Shown here: positions 16,097-24,295 of the stretch, in pieces
Numbering within the stretch: the first letter of the stretch is position 1
Layout of the letters: each line of letters begins with the position of its first letter
NCBI RefSeq assembly: GCF_003261635.1
Contig: NZ_QFXK01000030.1
Span: forward strand, 310,001 to 374,000
From: Kribbella monticola
Lineage (GTDB): Bacteria; Actinomycetota; Actinomycetes; Propionibacteriales; Kribbellaceae
Direction of reading: 5' to 3'
Length of the DNA stretch: 64,000 nt
Made by a program: the position numbers and the translations under genes
The notes under the pieces: model-generated
What the model saw: only the letters and a program-made list of their open reading frames with translations
Database searches by the model: none
Told to the model about the DNA's origin: nothing

Positions 16097-17409
16097 GCGA
16101 CGCGGGGCTTGCTGCGCGCTGGGTCGGTCAGGGTGGCCTTCTCGCCGAGGAGGTCGGTGGTCGGGGTGAGGATCTCCAGCCGGGGGCGTGGCAGCAGGTG
16201 CGGGCGGATCGCCAGGCCGCGGCGGCGGGAGAAGTAGAGCACCGACGCCGTCGTACCGAGGATGGTCAGGCCGCCGCCGACGATCAGGGACCAGCGGGCG
16301 CCGAACTCCTGGCCTACCCAGCCGATGAACGGTGAGCCGATCGGCGTACCGCCCATCAGGACCGTCATGTAGAGCGCCATCACCCGGCCGCGCATGGTCG
16401 GCTCGATCCCGAGCTGCATGGTCGCGTTGGCGGCGGTCAGCATGGTCAGCGCGGTGAACCCGACCAGCGGCAGGACCACCGCGAAGGACAGGTACGTCGG
16501 CATCAGGCCGCTGATGATCACCATGCCGCCGAAGGCGAGCGCTGCCCCGATCACCAGGCGTGCTCGGGTCCGGACCCGGCGGGCCGCCAGCAAGGCGCCG
16601 GCCAGCGAGCCGATCGCCAGGATCGAACCGAGAATGCCGTACTCCCCCGCGCCCTTGTGGAAGGCGCTCGTAGCCATCAGCGCGGACGTCATCTGGAAGT
16701 TCAGCCCGAAGGTGCCGGCGAAGAAGACCGCCACCAGCACCATCATCAGGTCGGGGCGGCGCCACAGGTAGCGCATCCCGTCCCGGATCATGCCCTTCTC
16801 GCGAGCCGCCACCTTCGGGGTGTGCAGCTCGTTGGAGCGCATCAGGTGCAGCGACAGGATGACCGCCGCATAGCTGAGCCCGTTGATGATGATCACCGGG
16901 CCGGTGCCGATCCAGTGGATCAGCAGGCCGGCCAGGCCGGGGCCGATCAGGCGAGCCGCGTTGAAGGACGCCGAGTTCAGTCCGACGGCGTTGGACAGCT
17001 CGTCCTTGCCGACCATCTCGACGACGAACGCCTGCCGGGTCGGCGCGTCGAACGCCGTCCCGATCCCGAACAGGAAGGCGAGCGCGTAGACGTGCCAGGT
17101 CTGGACCAGGCCGGTCACCGTCATCGTGCCCAGGATCAGCGCGATCGTGCCCATCGCCACCTGGGTGAGGGTCAGCACCTTGCGCTTGGGGAAGCGGTCG
17201 GCGATCAGACCGGCGTACGGCGAGATCAGCAGGGCAGGGAGGAACTGGAGACCGGTGACGATCCCCAGGGCCGTGCCGGAGTGGGTCAGCTCCAGGACCA
17301 GCCAGTCCTGGGCGACGCGCTGCATCCAGGTACCGATGTTGGAGACGATGGCGCCGGAGGCGTAGAGCCGGAAGTTGCGAACGTGGAAAGCGCGGAAGGT
17401 CGGGCTCAT
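16093..17409 (-). CDS. MFS transporter, DHA3/EntS-like exporter
   Basis: 438 residues with 12 predicted helices. The MFS loop 2-3 motif reads GLIADRFPKRKVL. The N-terminus (RAFHVRNFRLYASGAIVSNIGTW) is typical of the enterobactin-exporter-like MFS_3 group. It is translationally coupled to the MarR gene upstream (ATGA overlap at 17406-17409), a common arrangement for drug or metabolite exporters controlled by a MarR sensor. The substrate cannot be inferred. Confidence 0.92.
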   Translation of the reverse strand: MSPTFRAFHVRNFRLYASGAIVSNIGTWMQRVAQDWLVLELTHSGTALGIVTGLQFLPALLISPYAGLIADRFPKRKVLTLTQVAMGTIALILGTMTVTGLVQTWHVYALAFLFGIGTAFDAPTRQAFVVEMVGKDELSNAVGLNSASFNAARLIGPGLAGLLIHWIGTGPVIIINGLSYAAVILSLHLMRSNELHTPKVAAREKGMIRDGMRYLWRRPDLMMVLVAVFFAGTFGLNFQMTSALMATSAFHKGAGEYGILGSILAIGSLAGALLAARRVRTRARLVIGAALAFGGMVIISGLMPTYLSFAVVLPLVGFTALTMLTAANATMQLGIEPTMRGRVMALYMTVLMGGTPIGSPFIGWVGQEFGARWSLIVGGGLTILGTTASVLYFSRRRGLAIRPHLLPRPRLEILTPTTDLLGEKATLTDPARSKPRVA

Positions 17410-17855
17410 GTGGCCGCCAGCCGCTCTAGGACAGCTGCTGCCTTGCGCAGGATGTCGCGCTCCTCAGGGGTCAGTTTCTTCAGTTTGGTCTGCAGCCACT
17501 CGTCGCGCCGCCGCCGGTTGGCGTGCAGCAGGGCGTGCGCGGACTCGGTCAGCTCGACCACGATCTGGCGTTTGTCGGTGTCGTGCGGGCGGCGGGCCAC
17601 CAGGCCGGCCTCCTCCATGTTCGACACGATCCGCGTCATCGACGGGGGTTTGACCTGCTCGTGCGCGGCCAGCTCACCGATCGTCATCGCGTCGTGTTTG
17701 CCCAGCGCACCGAGCACACCGAGCTGGTTGGCGGTCAGGTCCACGCCCTCCACCCGCTGCCGCCGGATCTGCCGCGACAGCCGCAGCGTGGACGACCTGA
17801 GCGCGCTCGCCAGGCCGACGTCACTCTTCACCTGCTGAGCTACGACTTCGGGCAT
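17406..17855 (-). CDS. MarR-family regulator of the adjacent exporter
   Basis: 149 residues. The winged helix spans LGVLGALGKHDAMTIGELAAHEQVKPPSMTRIVSNMEEAGLVARRPHDTDKRQ, with the wing Asp/Arg (DTDKR). First gene of the MarR-MFS operon. Upstream lies a dyad (17859-17886), so autorepression and derepression by a ligand is the expected mode. Start ATG 17855 has no strong ribosome site. Confidence 0.93.
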   Translation of the reverse strand: MPEVVAQQVKSDVGLASALRSSTLRLSRQIRRQRVEGVDLTANQLGVLGALGKHDAMTIGELAAHEQVKPPSMTRIVSNMEEAGLVARRPHDTDKRQIVVELTESAHALLHANRRRRDEWLQTKLKKLTPEERDILRKAAAVLERLAAT

Positions 17856-17858
17856 ACC

Positions 17859-17886
17859 GTTAGCTTAGCTCATTACCTTTGCTAAC
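17859..17886. promoter_or_regulatory. Candidate MarR operator
   Basis: GTTAGC at 17859-17864 and GCTAAC at 17881-17886 form an inverted repeat with a 16-base spacer, only four bases before the MarR ATG. The sequence is the most AT-rich stretch nearby, as expected for a promoter. The TTAGC half-site also occurs once more inside the dyad. Confidence 0.5.
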
Positions 17887-17948
17887 AAAAATAAGTTACC
17901 AGGATGCGGACTCGGCGGTAACCGGGCGGCGCATTAGGGTCTGCGGTC

Positions 17949-19046
17949 ATGGGGACATCAGCTGAGTTGGCTCGGTACGAGCAGCGGTTCCGGCGGGCGG
18001 GGCTGCCGTTGTTCATCGAGGACTTCTCGCCGACGCACGACATCTTCACCCGGGCGACCCCGGTACTCGGCTTCGTCTTCCTGGCGGAGATGCTCGGAGC
18101 GACCTCGCTGAAGTGGCCGTTCTGGGTCAACCTGCTCGCCGTCCTGGGCGGCCTCGCAGTACTCATCGGCGGTTTCGCCGTCCTCAACCGCCTCCGCGGC
18201 CGCCCCCTGTGGTCCCTGCCATCCCGCTTCGGTACGCCGGAACTGGCCACCTTCGTCCTCCTGCCGGCCCTCCTCCCGGTGCTGTCGGAGTTCCAGTTCA
18301 CCCAGTTCCTCGGCGTCGCGGTCAGCAACCTGTTACTGATCGGCCTGGTGTATGCCGTCGTCGGCTACGGCCTGATCGGTACGACGGTGTGGGGGCTGCA
18401 GCGGCTCGGCTCGGAGCTGGCGAGTTCGGTGGCGAGCCTGGTCCGGGCCTTGCCGCTGCTGCTGGTGTTCTCGCTGGTGCTGTTCATGACTGCCGACATG
18501 TGGCAGGTGTTCGCCGGCATGCCGACGGCCTTCATCGTCTTCATGGGCGTCGCCTTCGCCCTGATCAGCAACCTCTTCCTGGTCCTGCGGTTGCCTCAGG
18601 AGCTGGACCGGATCGAGCACGACGCCGCCGCCGGCCCGCCGCTGCGCCGGTTGCAGCGGCTGAACCTCTCCATCAGTTTGATGATCCGCCAGTGGATGCA
18701 GGTCCTGGTGGTCAGCAGCGGCGTCGGCCTCTTCTTCGTTGCCTTCGGCCTGCTCGCGATCAGCCGGCACGTGTACGAGCTGTGGGGTATCAGCCCGGGC
18801 AACTGGTCACACGAGCTCGTCCTGTCGAACCACCCGCTGCTGCTCAGCGCGACCCTGGTGAAGGTCGCGTCCGGCATCGCGATCTTCACCGGTCTCTACT
18901 ACTCGATCTCGCTGATGACCGACGCCACCTACCGCACCGAGTTCCTCGACAACGTCACCGCCGAACTCCGCGACCTGTTCACCGACCGCACGCGGTACCT
19001 GGAGCTGCGTGCCCAGCTCCACGAAGCTACTTCAGCGCATCCTTGA
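17949..19046 (+). CDS. Hypothetical polytopic membrane protein
   Basis: 365 residues with a soluble head (LARYEQRFRRAGLPLFIEDFSPTHDIFTRA) followed by about eight hydrophobic segments and a cytoplasmic tail (FLDNVTAELRDLFTDRTRYLELRAQL). The FIEDFSP head is striking and probably family-specific. ATG 17949 is divergent from MarR. The last 20 bases overlap the convergent S9 peptidase gene. No function is recognisable. Confidence 0.85.
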   Translation: MGTSAELARYEQRFRRAGLPLFIEDFSPTHDIFTRATPVLGFVFLAEMLGATSLKWPFWVNLLAVLGGLAVLIGGFAVLNRLRGRPLWSLPSRFGTPELATFVLLPALLPVLSEFQFTQFLGVAVSNLLLIGLVYAVVGYGLIGTTVWGLQRLGSELASSVASLVRALPLLLVFSLVLFMTADMWQVFAGMPTAFIVFMGVAFALISNLFLVLRLPQELDRIEHDAAAGPPLRRLQRLNLSISLMIRQWMQVLVVSSGVGLFFVAFGLLAISRHVYELWGISPGNWSHELVLSNHPLLLSATLVKVASGIAIFTGLYYSISLMTDATYRTEFLDNVTAELRDLFTDRTRYLELRAQLHEATSAHP

Positions 19047-21087
19047 AGAACTGCAACTGGTGGTGCATGAGACCTGCCACCGTCGCCTCGTCGGTCGGCC
19101 GGTGACCAGCACCTGACAGCGGCAGCACCTGGTGCGGGCGGCCCGCCGCCAGCAGAGCCGCCGAGAATCGCAGGGTGTGAGCAGGCACCACGTTGTCGTC
19201 AGCGAGACCGTGCACGAGCAGCAGCGGCCGGGACAGCTTCGCCGCATCCGTGATCGGCGACGATCGGTCGTAGTCCTCCGGGTGCGCGTCCGGATGCCCG
19301 AGGAACCGCTCGCGCCAGTGGGTGTCGTAGAGCCGCTGATCGCTCGGACCCGCTCCGGAGATCGCGGCGTGAAAGACATCCGGCCTCCGCAGTACGGCGG
19401 CTGCCGCGAGGGTTCCTCCGTAGCTCCAGCCCATGATGCCGACCCTGGTCAGGTCGAGGTCCGGGCAGTGCTCGGCAGCCGCGTGCAGCGCCGTGACCTG
19501 GTCCTCGATCGGTGCCGTCAACGTGTCGTGGTGGACCGTCTTCTCCCAGGCCGGACCGCGCCCCGGCGTACCGCGACCGTCGGCGATCACCACCGCGAAC
19601 CCGGCCTCGGCGTACCACTGCGCGCTGACGAACCACCAACCGCTGACCCGCAACACGATCGCCATCGCGGGCCCGGCGTACGGCGCCATCAGGACCGGGA
19701 GGGGACGCTCCCCTGGCTGGTACCAGGACGGCAGGAGCAGCGCCGTACGGATCTCTCGCTCGCCCGCCTTCAGCCAGGTGATCCGCGGCGTGAGTGCTGG
19801 TTGCGCGGCGAGTGAGGTGATCGCCTGATCGGGCCGGCCTTCTCGGCGTACGACGAAGGATCGTCCGGCCTCGGTGTTCGAGGTGAGCAGCAGCGCGCCG
19901 TCGGCCCGGCTACCCGAGTGGAAACCGGGGCCGTTGCTCAGTCGCCGCAGGCCCGTGTCGTCGTACAGCCACAGATGGCACTCGGTCGGCTCGTCGCTCG
20001 CTTCGAACAGGACCGCTTCGCCCGAGACCTGCAGAACAGTGCGTACCTGCAGGCCTTCTGGTGTCACCGGCTGTCCGTCGATCGTCAGTCGTCGCGTCTC
20101 GCCTTCATCGGCGGTGTGGACGAGCTTGCCCGCGGCCGTGCGCGCCGGCGTACCGCCGATGATCTCCACCCAGGCGGGATCTCGCTGCTCGTGCAGGAGT
20201 TGCGTCCGGCCTGTCTCGGGATCGGCGGCCAGGACGTGAAGGACCCGTTGATCGCGGGACTGCACGCTGAGCAGCGGCCCGTGCGCATCCCAGTCGGCCG
20301 AGACCAGATACTCGTACGCCGCGCGGTCCCACTCGATCTCCACCGACCGGCCGGCCAGGTCGAAGGCGTGCAGCGAGACGAAAGCGTTCGGCGTACCGGC
20401 TGCTGGATAGGCGATCTCGCGGGGTGGGCGGGACGGGTTGGCGGGGTCGGCGATCCACCAGCGGTGCACCGGCGTCTGGTCAACTCTTGCCGCAAGCAAC
20501 GAAGTACCGTCGGGCGACCACCAGTGGCCACGGCTGCGGCCCATCGACTCCGACGCGACGTGCTCCGCGAGTCCCCAGCCGACCTCCGGACTCTCGTCGA
20601 CGGCCAGCAGCTGATCGTTGCCATCGGCAAGCTCTACTACGCGGAGTGAACGCTCTGTCACGTAGGCGACGCGGCGGCCGGACGGGTCGAGTCGCGGATC
20701 CACGACGGGTCCTGCGGTCTGGACTCGCTTCGGCTTGGTGTCTTCGAGGTTCAGCGTCCAGAGCTCACCGTTGAGTGCGAAGACGACCGTGCGCATCGCG
20801 TTGTCGCTGCTGTAGCTGACGATGCCGGAGCCGCTTTGCCGGGTCCGTTCACGGCGGATCAGCTCCGCCGGCGGAATGGGGCCGTCGGCACCGAGTTCGT
20901 CGGGCGCGATCAGGAGGTGCTCGCCGTCGTCGTCGAGCAGCCAAAGGCAACTGGTCCGGTCCTCGGGGCCGCGGGAGCGGAGGAAGAGGACCCGGCGACC
21001 GTCCGGTGAGAGGGAGAAGGAGGTCGGCAGTCCGAGGGTGAAGCGTGCTGTTCGCGCCGACTGGGCAGGGATTCCGTTGATGTCCAT
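19027..21087 (-). CDS. S9-family serine peptidase, DPP-IV type
   Basis: 686 residues: an N-terminal beta-propeller of about 430 residues (DGRRVLFLRSRG, HWWSPDGTSLLAA, DPSGRRVAYVTE blades) then an alpha/beta-hydrolase domain. The catalytic triad is visible: Ser in GWSYGG (about 554), Asp in LADDN (about 629), His in GAGHRP (about 661). The Glu-rich DPP-IV dipeptide-anchor motif is not obvious, so acylaminoacyl-peptidase or oligopeptidase activity is equally possible. No signal peptide, so cytoplasmic. The gene converges with the membrane protein at 17949. Confidence 0.9.
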   Translation of the reverse strand: MDINGIPAQSARTARFTLGLPTSFSLSPDGRRVLFLRSRGPEDRTSCLWLLDDDGEHLLIAPDELGADGPIPPAELIRRERTRQSGSGIVSYSSDNAMRTVVFALNGELWTLNLEDTKPKRVQTAGPVVDPRLDPSGRRVAYVTERSLRVVELADGNDQLLAVDESPEVGWGLAEHVASESMGRSRGHWWSPDGTSLLAARVDQTPVHRWWIADPANPSRPPREIAYPAAGTPNAFVSLHAFDLAGRSVEIEWDRAAYEYLVSADWDAHGPLLSVQSRDQRVLHVLAADPETGRTQLLHEQRDPAWVEIIGGTPARTAAGKLVHTADEGETRRLTIDGQPVTPEGLQVRTVLQVSGEAVLFEASDEPTECHLWLYDDTGLRRLSNGPGFHSGSRADGALLLTSNTEAGRSFVVRREGRPDQAITSLAAQPALTPRITWLKAGEREIRTALLLPSWYQPGERPLPVLMAPYAGPAMAIVLRVSGWWFVSAQWYAEAGFAVVIADGRGTPGRGPAWEKTVHHDTLTAPIEDQVTALHAAAEHCPDLDLTRVGIMGWSYGGTLAAAAVLRRPDVFHAAISGAGPSDQRLYDTHWRERFLGHPDAHPEDYDRSSPITDAAKLSRPLLLVHGLADDNVVPAHTLRFSAALLAAGRPHQVLPLSGAGHRPTDEATVAGLMHHQLQFFKDALK

Positions 21088-21235
21088 AAGCGAGATCCTG
21101 GGCTGCCTATCAGCTGAAACTACAGGGATTTGAAGAGGCCCGGCACTCGACGCTGCGGAAGCGGAGCGGAGGTGGGCTGATCGGAGAACCCGACGGCAGT
21201 CATTCTAGCAACCGCCGGCCGGTGGGAAATGGGCA

Positions 21236-21264
21236 GGCCCCGGGAAGCGCTGACTCCCGGGGCC
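21236..21264 (-). terminator. Hairpin terminator after the purine permease
   Basis: A perfect 10-base GC stem (GGCCCCGGGA / TCCCGGGGCC) with a nine-base loop lies nine bases downstream of the permease stop at 21274. There is no T-tract, the usual situation in high-GC actinobacteria. Confidence 0.65.
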
Positions 21265-21273
21265 CGGCCGATG

Positions 21274-22761
21274 TCAGGTGAGCCAGTCGCCCAGGGGGCC
21301 GATGGCGAAGTAGATGACGAACAGGCCGGAGACGACCCACATCAGCGGGTGGATCTGGCGTGCCTTGCCGCGGACGACCTTGAGCAGCACGTAGGAGACG
21401 AAACCGGCGCCGATACCGGCCGAGATCGAGTACGTGAACGGCATCAGGATGATGGTCAGGAAGGCCGGGATGGCCACCTCGAGATCGTCGAAGTCGATCC
21501 CCTTCACCTGCGTCATCATCAGGAAGCCGACCAGCACCAGGGCCGGCGTGGCCGCCTCGTACGGCACCAGCGTGACCAGCGGCGCGACCACCATCGAGAT
21601 CAGGAAGCACACCCCGGTCACGACACTGGCCAGTCCGGTCCGCGCTCCTTCACCGACCCCGGAGGCGGATTCGATGTACGACGTGTTGCTGGACACAGAT
21701 GCCGCTCCACCGGCGGCCGCCGCGATGCTGTCCACGATCAGGATGCGCTGCGCGTTCGGCGGCGTACCGTCCTCGTCGAGCAGCCCGGCCTCGGCGCCGA
21801 TCGCGGTCATCGTGCCCATCGTGTCGAAGAAGTCCGCGAGCATCAGCGTGAAGATCAGCAGCACCGCCGAGACCACGCCGACCTTGTCGAACGAGCCGAA
21901 CAGGTTGAACTCGCCGATCGTGTCCAGGTTCGGTTTGGTGAACCAGTTGTCCGGCAACTTCGGCACGCTCAGGCCCCAGCCGCCGGGGTTGTCGTTGGTC
22001 CGGCCGCCGACATCGAAGATCGCCTCCACCACGATCGCCAGCACGGTCGCCGCGAGGATGCCGATCAGGATCGCACCCTTGACCTTGCGCGCGTACAGGG
22101 TGATGACGAGGATCAGGCCGACCACGAACACCAGCACCGGCCAGCCCCGAAGGTTGCCGCCGACACCCAACTCCACCGGCGGACCACCGGCCGCCGCGGG
22201 GCGCCGTACGAAGCCTGCGTCGATCACACCGATGAACGCGATGAACAGGCCGATGCCGACACTGATCGCGATCTTCAGTTGCAACGGCACCGCCTCGAAG
22301 ACCGCTCGGCGGAACCCGGTCAGCACCAGGACCAAGATGATGATGCCCTCGATCACCACCAGGCCCATCGCGTCGGCCCAGGTCATCTTGGTCGCGACAC
22401 TGAAGGCGATGAACGCGTTCAGCCCCAGCCCGGTCGCCAGCGCGAGCGGGAAGTTCGCGACCACGCCCATCAGGATGGTGACGACACCCGCCACCAGCGC
22501 GGTGGCGACCGCGACCTTGGCGATCGCGGCGACCGGGTCGGTGCCGCCACCGACGTACTGACCGGTGCCGTCCTTGACGGTGCCGATGATCAACGGGTTC
22601 AGCACGACGATGTAGGCCATCGTGAAGAACGTGACCAGTCCGCCGCGAAGTTCGCGGCCGAGCGTCGAACCACGCTCACTGATCTTGAAGAAGGAGTCGA
22701 GCCGGTGTCCTGGAGATTTGGCTGACCCGGAGCGGGCTGTGGCAGCCTCTGGCGAACTCAT
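21274..22761 (-). CDS. NCS2-family nucleobase permease (AzgA-like)
   Basis: 495 residues with 12-14 hydrophobic segments. The N-terminal signature LRGGLVTFFTMAYIVVLNP and the helix TALVAGVVTILMGVVANFPLALATGLGLNAF are characteristic of the GhxP/PbuG (AzgA) group, which imports hypoxanthine, guanine or adenine by proton symport. GTMTAIGAEAGL carries a further family motif. ATG 22761 is chosen because it is the only Met just ahead of the conserved region; a longer frame adds low-complexity sequence with no homologous look. It is divergent from the DUF2530 gene. Confidence 0.92.
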   Translation of the reverse strand: MSSPEAATARSGSAKSPGHRLDSFFKISERGSTLGRELRGGLVTFFTMAYIVVLNPLIIGTVKDGTGQYVGGGTDPVAAIAKVAVATALVAGVVTILMGVVANFPLALATGLGLNAFIAFSVATKMTWADAMGLVVIEGIIILVLVLTGFRRAVFEAVPLQLKIAISVGIGLFIAFIGVIDAGFVRRPAAAGGPPVELGVGGNLRGWPVLVFVVGLILVITLYARKVKGAILIGILAATVLAIVVEAIFDVGGRTNDNPGGWGLSVPKLPDNWFTKPNLDTIGEFNLFGSFDKVGVVSAVLLIFTLMLADFFDTMGTMTAIGAEAGLLDEDGTPPNAQRILIVDSIAAAAGGAASVSSNTSYIESASGVGEGARTGLASVVTGVCFLISMVVAPLVTLVPYEAATPALVLVGFLMMTQVKGIDFDDLEVAIPAFLTIILMPFTYSISAGIGAGFVSYVLLKVVRGKARQIHPLMWVVSGLFVIYFAIGPLGDWLT

Positions 22762-22835
22762 GCCCCGAATGGTGCCAGTTCCTCCCGGCCGGTTGCGAGC
22801 ACCTTCGGTAAAAGCTTTGGAGCTAAGGTGGAGGC

Positions 22836-23153
22836 GTGGCAGAGGAGAACGAGGCATCGGTCTCGAAGAAGCGGACCGACCCGACCAGCCAGCTGGCCCG
22901 CGGCGAGTTGATGCACGCCGACGTGAAGCCACTGGATCTGTCCGGCATCCCGACCGTGATCGTCGGCATCGTCGCCTGGGCGGTCGCGTTCGTCGTCGTG
23001 CTGATCTTCCGGTCCGAGCTGAAGAAGGACGGCGACGAGTGGTGGCTGTGGGTCACCGTGGCCGGCTTCGGGCTCGGCTGGATCGGTCTGGCCTACTGCC
23101 GGCGCCGGTGGGCCGCCATCCAGGCCGGCCACCGTCCGGAACAGGAAGACTGA
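22836..23153 (+). CDS. DUF2530 membrane protein
   Basis: 105 residues with two helices (IPTVIVGIVAWAVAFVVVLIF and WLWVTVAGFGLGWIGLAYC) and charged ends, matching the DUF2530 family of small actinobacterial membrane proteins. The motif LDLSGIP before the first helix is typical. Start GTG 22836 follows a GGTGGAGG ribosome site. Role unknown. Converges with the DUF3027 gene. Confidence 0.88.
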   Translation: MAEENEASVSKKRTDPTSQLARGELMHADVKPLDLSGIPTVIVGIVAWAVAFVVVLIFRSELKKDGDEWWLWVTVAGFGLGWIGLAYCRRRWAAIQAGHRPEQED

Positions 23154-23174
23154 GCTTCGGGCTCGCTGCCCTGC

Positions 23175-24170
23175 TCAGTAGTTCGCGGTTGCTTCCGCTT
23201 CGATTTCCGCGGCGGTCGGCATCGGGATCTCGTCGTACTCGTCCTCGGCAGTGATCGCCTGGACCTCGTCGTCCGCCTGGACCTCGTCGTCCGACGGCGG
23301 CTCGGCGGCGGCCTCGACCTCGACCTGAACGGCGTCGGCCTCTTCGGTCGCTTCCTGTACGACGTCTGCCTCGTCGTCCTGTACTACGTCTGCCTCGGCG
23401 ATGGTCTCCAGCGCCAGGTCGTCGTAGCCAGTGGTGTCGAAGGCGTGCTCCGTCGACGGGTGGTCCGGTGCTTCGATGACGACGTCGGAGTGCGCCCCGC
23501 AGCCGTAGTCGTAGGACACGATCCGGCCTTCACCGGGCGCCATCTCGTTGGCGCAGGCACCGAATGCCTGGCCGAGGCTGTCGTGCAACCGGATCCAGTA
23601 CCCGCAGGAGTAGCACTTGTACGGCACGGCTTGCGCGATCGGGGAGCTCGGACCGAAGTCCCCGGCGTACCAGCGCTCGGCAGCGTCTTCGCGACCTTCC
23701 TGCGACAGGACCCGCTCACGGCCAAGGCCGAGCTCCTCGACGACGGCCAGTACTTCGTCAGGTGCACCGGTGTCGGTGAAGCCGGGCTCGAGTCGCGGGT
23801 CGTCGGGCAGCGTCGGGAACAGGTCGCCCGGGCGCAGGTCGCCCGGCTGGACGCGCTCCGACCACGGCACCCACTCCGGCGCGACGATCGCCTCGTCACC
23901 CGGCAGCATCACGACCTCGTTGACGGTGACCGTCTTCGCGCGGGATGCGCGGGTCACCGTGACCGCCCAGCGCCAGCCCCGGTAGCCCGGGTGGGTGGAG
24001 GCGAAGTAGTGGGTGACGAGCCGCTCACCTTCGACGAGATGACCGAGGTACTCGCCGACCTGGGCGGCGCCCGCCTCGACGATCGCCGCCTCACGGGCAG
24101 GTTCGACAGCCGCGACGGAGATGGCGTCGGGCTTGGCGCGGACCGGTTCCGGAGTCTTGACGGGAGTCAC
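23175..24170 (-). CDS. DUF3027 domain protein with acidic repetitive tail
   Basis: 331 residues. Residues 1-230 are the DUF3027 core, including VTRASRAKTVTVNEVVMLPG and a Cys cluster (YKCYSCGYW, FGACANE, YGCGAH) that probably binds zinc. The last 100 residues are low-complexity and acidic with recurring ADVVQ and DDEVQA blocks, so probably disordered. The family is conserved in actinobacteria but without a settled function. The divergent neighbour is a membrane transporter; a DUF3027-MFS arrangement appears stable in the group as far as I recall. Confidence 0.88.
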   Translation of the reverse strand: MTPVKTPEPVRAKPDAISVAAVEPAREAAIVEAGAAQVGEYLGHLVEGERLVTHYFASTHPGYRGWRWAVTVTRASRAKTVTVNEVVMLPGDEAIVAPEWVPWSERVQPGDLRPGDLFPTLPDDPRLEPGFTDTGAPDEVLAVVEELGLGRERVLSQEGREDAAERWYAGDFGPSSPIAQAVPYKCYSCGYWIRLHDSLGQAFGACANEMAPGEGRIVSYDYGCGAHSDVVIEAPDHPSTEHAFDTTGYDDLALETIAEADVVQDDEADVVQEATEEADAVQVEVEAAAEPPSDDEVQADDEVQAITAEDEYDEIPMPTAAEIEAEATANY

Positions 24171-24295
24171 AATCGGTTATTCTCGCACGCCCACGGGACT
24201 GACCCGAACGGTGATCCACAGCCCCGTTCCACCGTTGTCCACACAGTTCCGCGCCGCACCTGCGCTGTGTCCCCGCCACAAGGCAGGATGGGTGT

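Noticed and set aside
21229..22725. 498-residue forward frame opposite the purine permease
   Set aside because: Hydrophilic His/Asp/Arg-rich antisense of membrane helices; no domain resemblance.
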